Assembly (NCBI GenBank): GCA_017547975.1
Contig: JAFYNU010000284.1
Span: 1-6,722, forward strand
Length of the DNA: 6,722 nt
From: Clostridia bacterium
GTDB lineage: Bacteria > Bacillota > Clostridia > Oscillospirales > QAMX01
Direction of reading: 5' to 3'
A model generated the notes under the pieces. The model did not search any database, was not told where the DNA came from, and saw only the letters and a program-made list of their open reading frames with translations. This document shows positions 6,680-6,722 of the stretch, piece after piece (within the stretch, counting starts at the first letter, position 1; each line of letters begins with the position of its first letter). Made by a program: the position numbers and the translations under genes.

Positions 6680-6722
6680 TTACTTTTTCAGGACCTCCTG
6701 GAGCTTGGCCAGAAGCACGTCC
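6680..6722 (-). CDS. C-terminal end of an unidentified gene (5' part outside window)
   Basis: Only the last 13 codons and a TAA stop are visible, reading DVLLAKLQEVLKK, an amphipathic helical ending. The reading frame is supported only by the stop position, the spacing to serS and the same orientation as the neighbours. Family and function cannot be told from this fragment. Confidence 0.5.
   Translation of the reverse strand, partial: DVLLAKLQEVLKK

Overview
The window looks like chromosomal DNA from a moderately GC-rich Firmicute, most likely a gut-type Clostridia lineage. The clues are strong AGGAGG-type ribosome binding sites before nearly every gene, compact same-strand operon packing, a Gram-positive-style ECF promoter, and the character of the SerRS, MscL and Hsp33 proteins. 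The species cannot be named from the sequence. Every supportable gene lies on the minus strand, so transcription runs from the right edge to the left edge.

In transcription order (right to left): the last 13 codons of an unidentified gene enter at the right edge. After a 57-base gap comes serS (seryl-tRNA synthetase). It is followed at short distances by a compact alkaline-phosphatase-superfamily phosphodiesterase-like protein, mscL (mechanosensitive channel), a 588-residue right-handed beta-helix protein that faintly resembles GH110 alpha-galactosidases, and hslO (Hsp33, redox-regulated chaperone). Gaps between these five genes are about 35, 19, 3 and 14 bases, so they are probably co-transcribed. 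A strong intrinsic terminator directly after hslO closes the unit.

A separate transcription unit begins left of the terminator. A TGAACC-N16-CGTCTA element, a good match to ECF sigma promoters, lies just upstream of an ECF sigma factor gene and suggests autoregulation. The sigma reading frame has no stop after region 4. It continues in frame into a C-terminal domain of at least 230 residues that runs off the left edge. An in-frame ATG with its own Shine-Dalgarno sequence sits exactly at the domain junction, so the C-terminal domain might also be made on its own. This sigma fusion and its promoter are the most interesting part of the window. No CRISPR array, tRNA, rRNA, insertion sequence or phage gene was seen.
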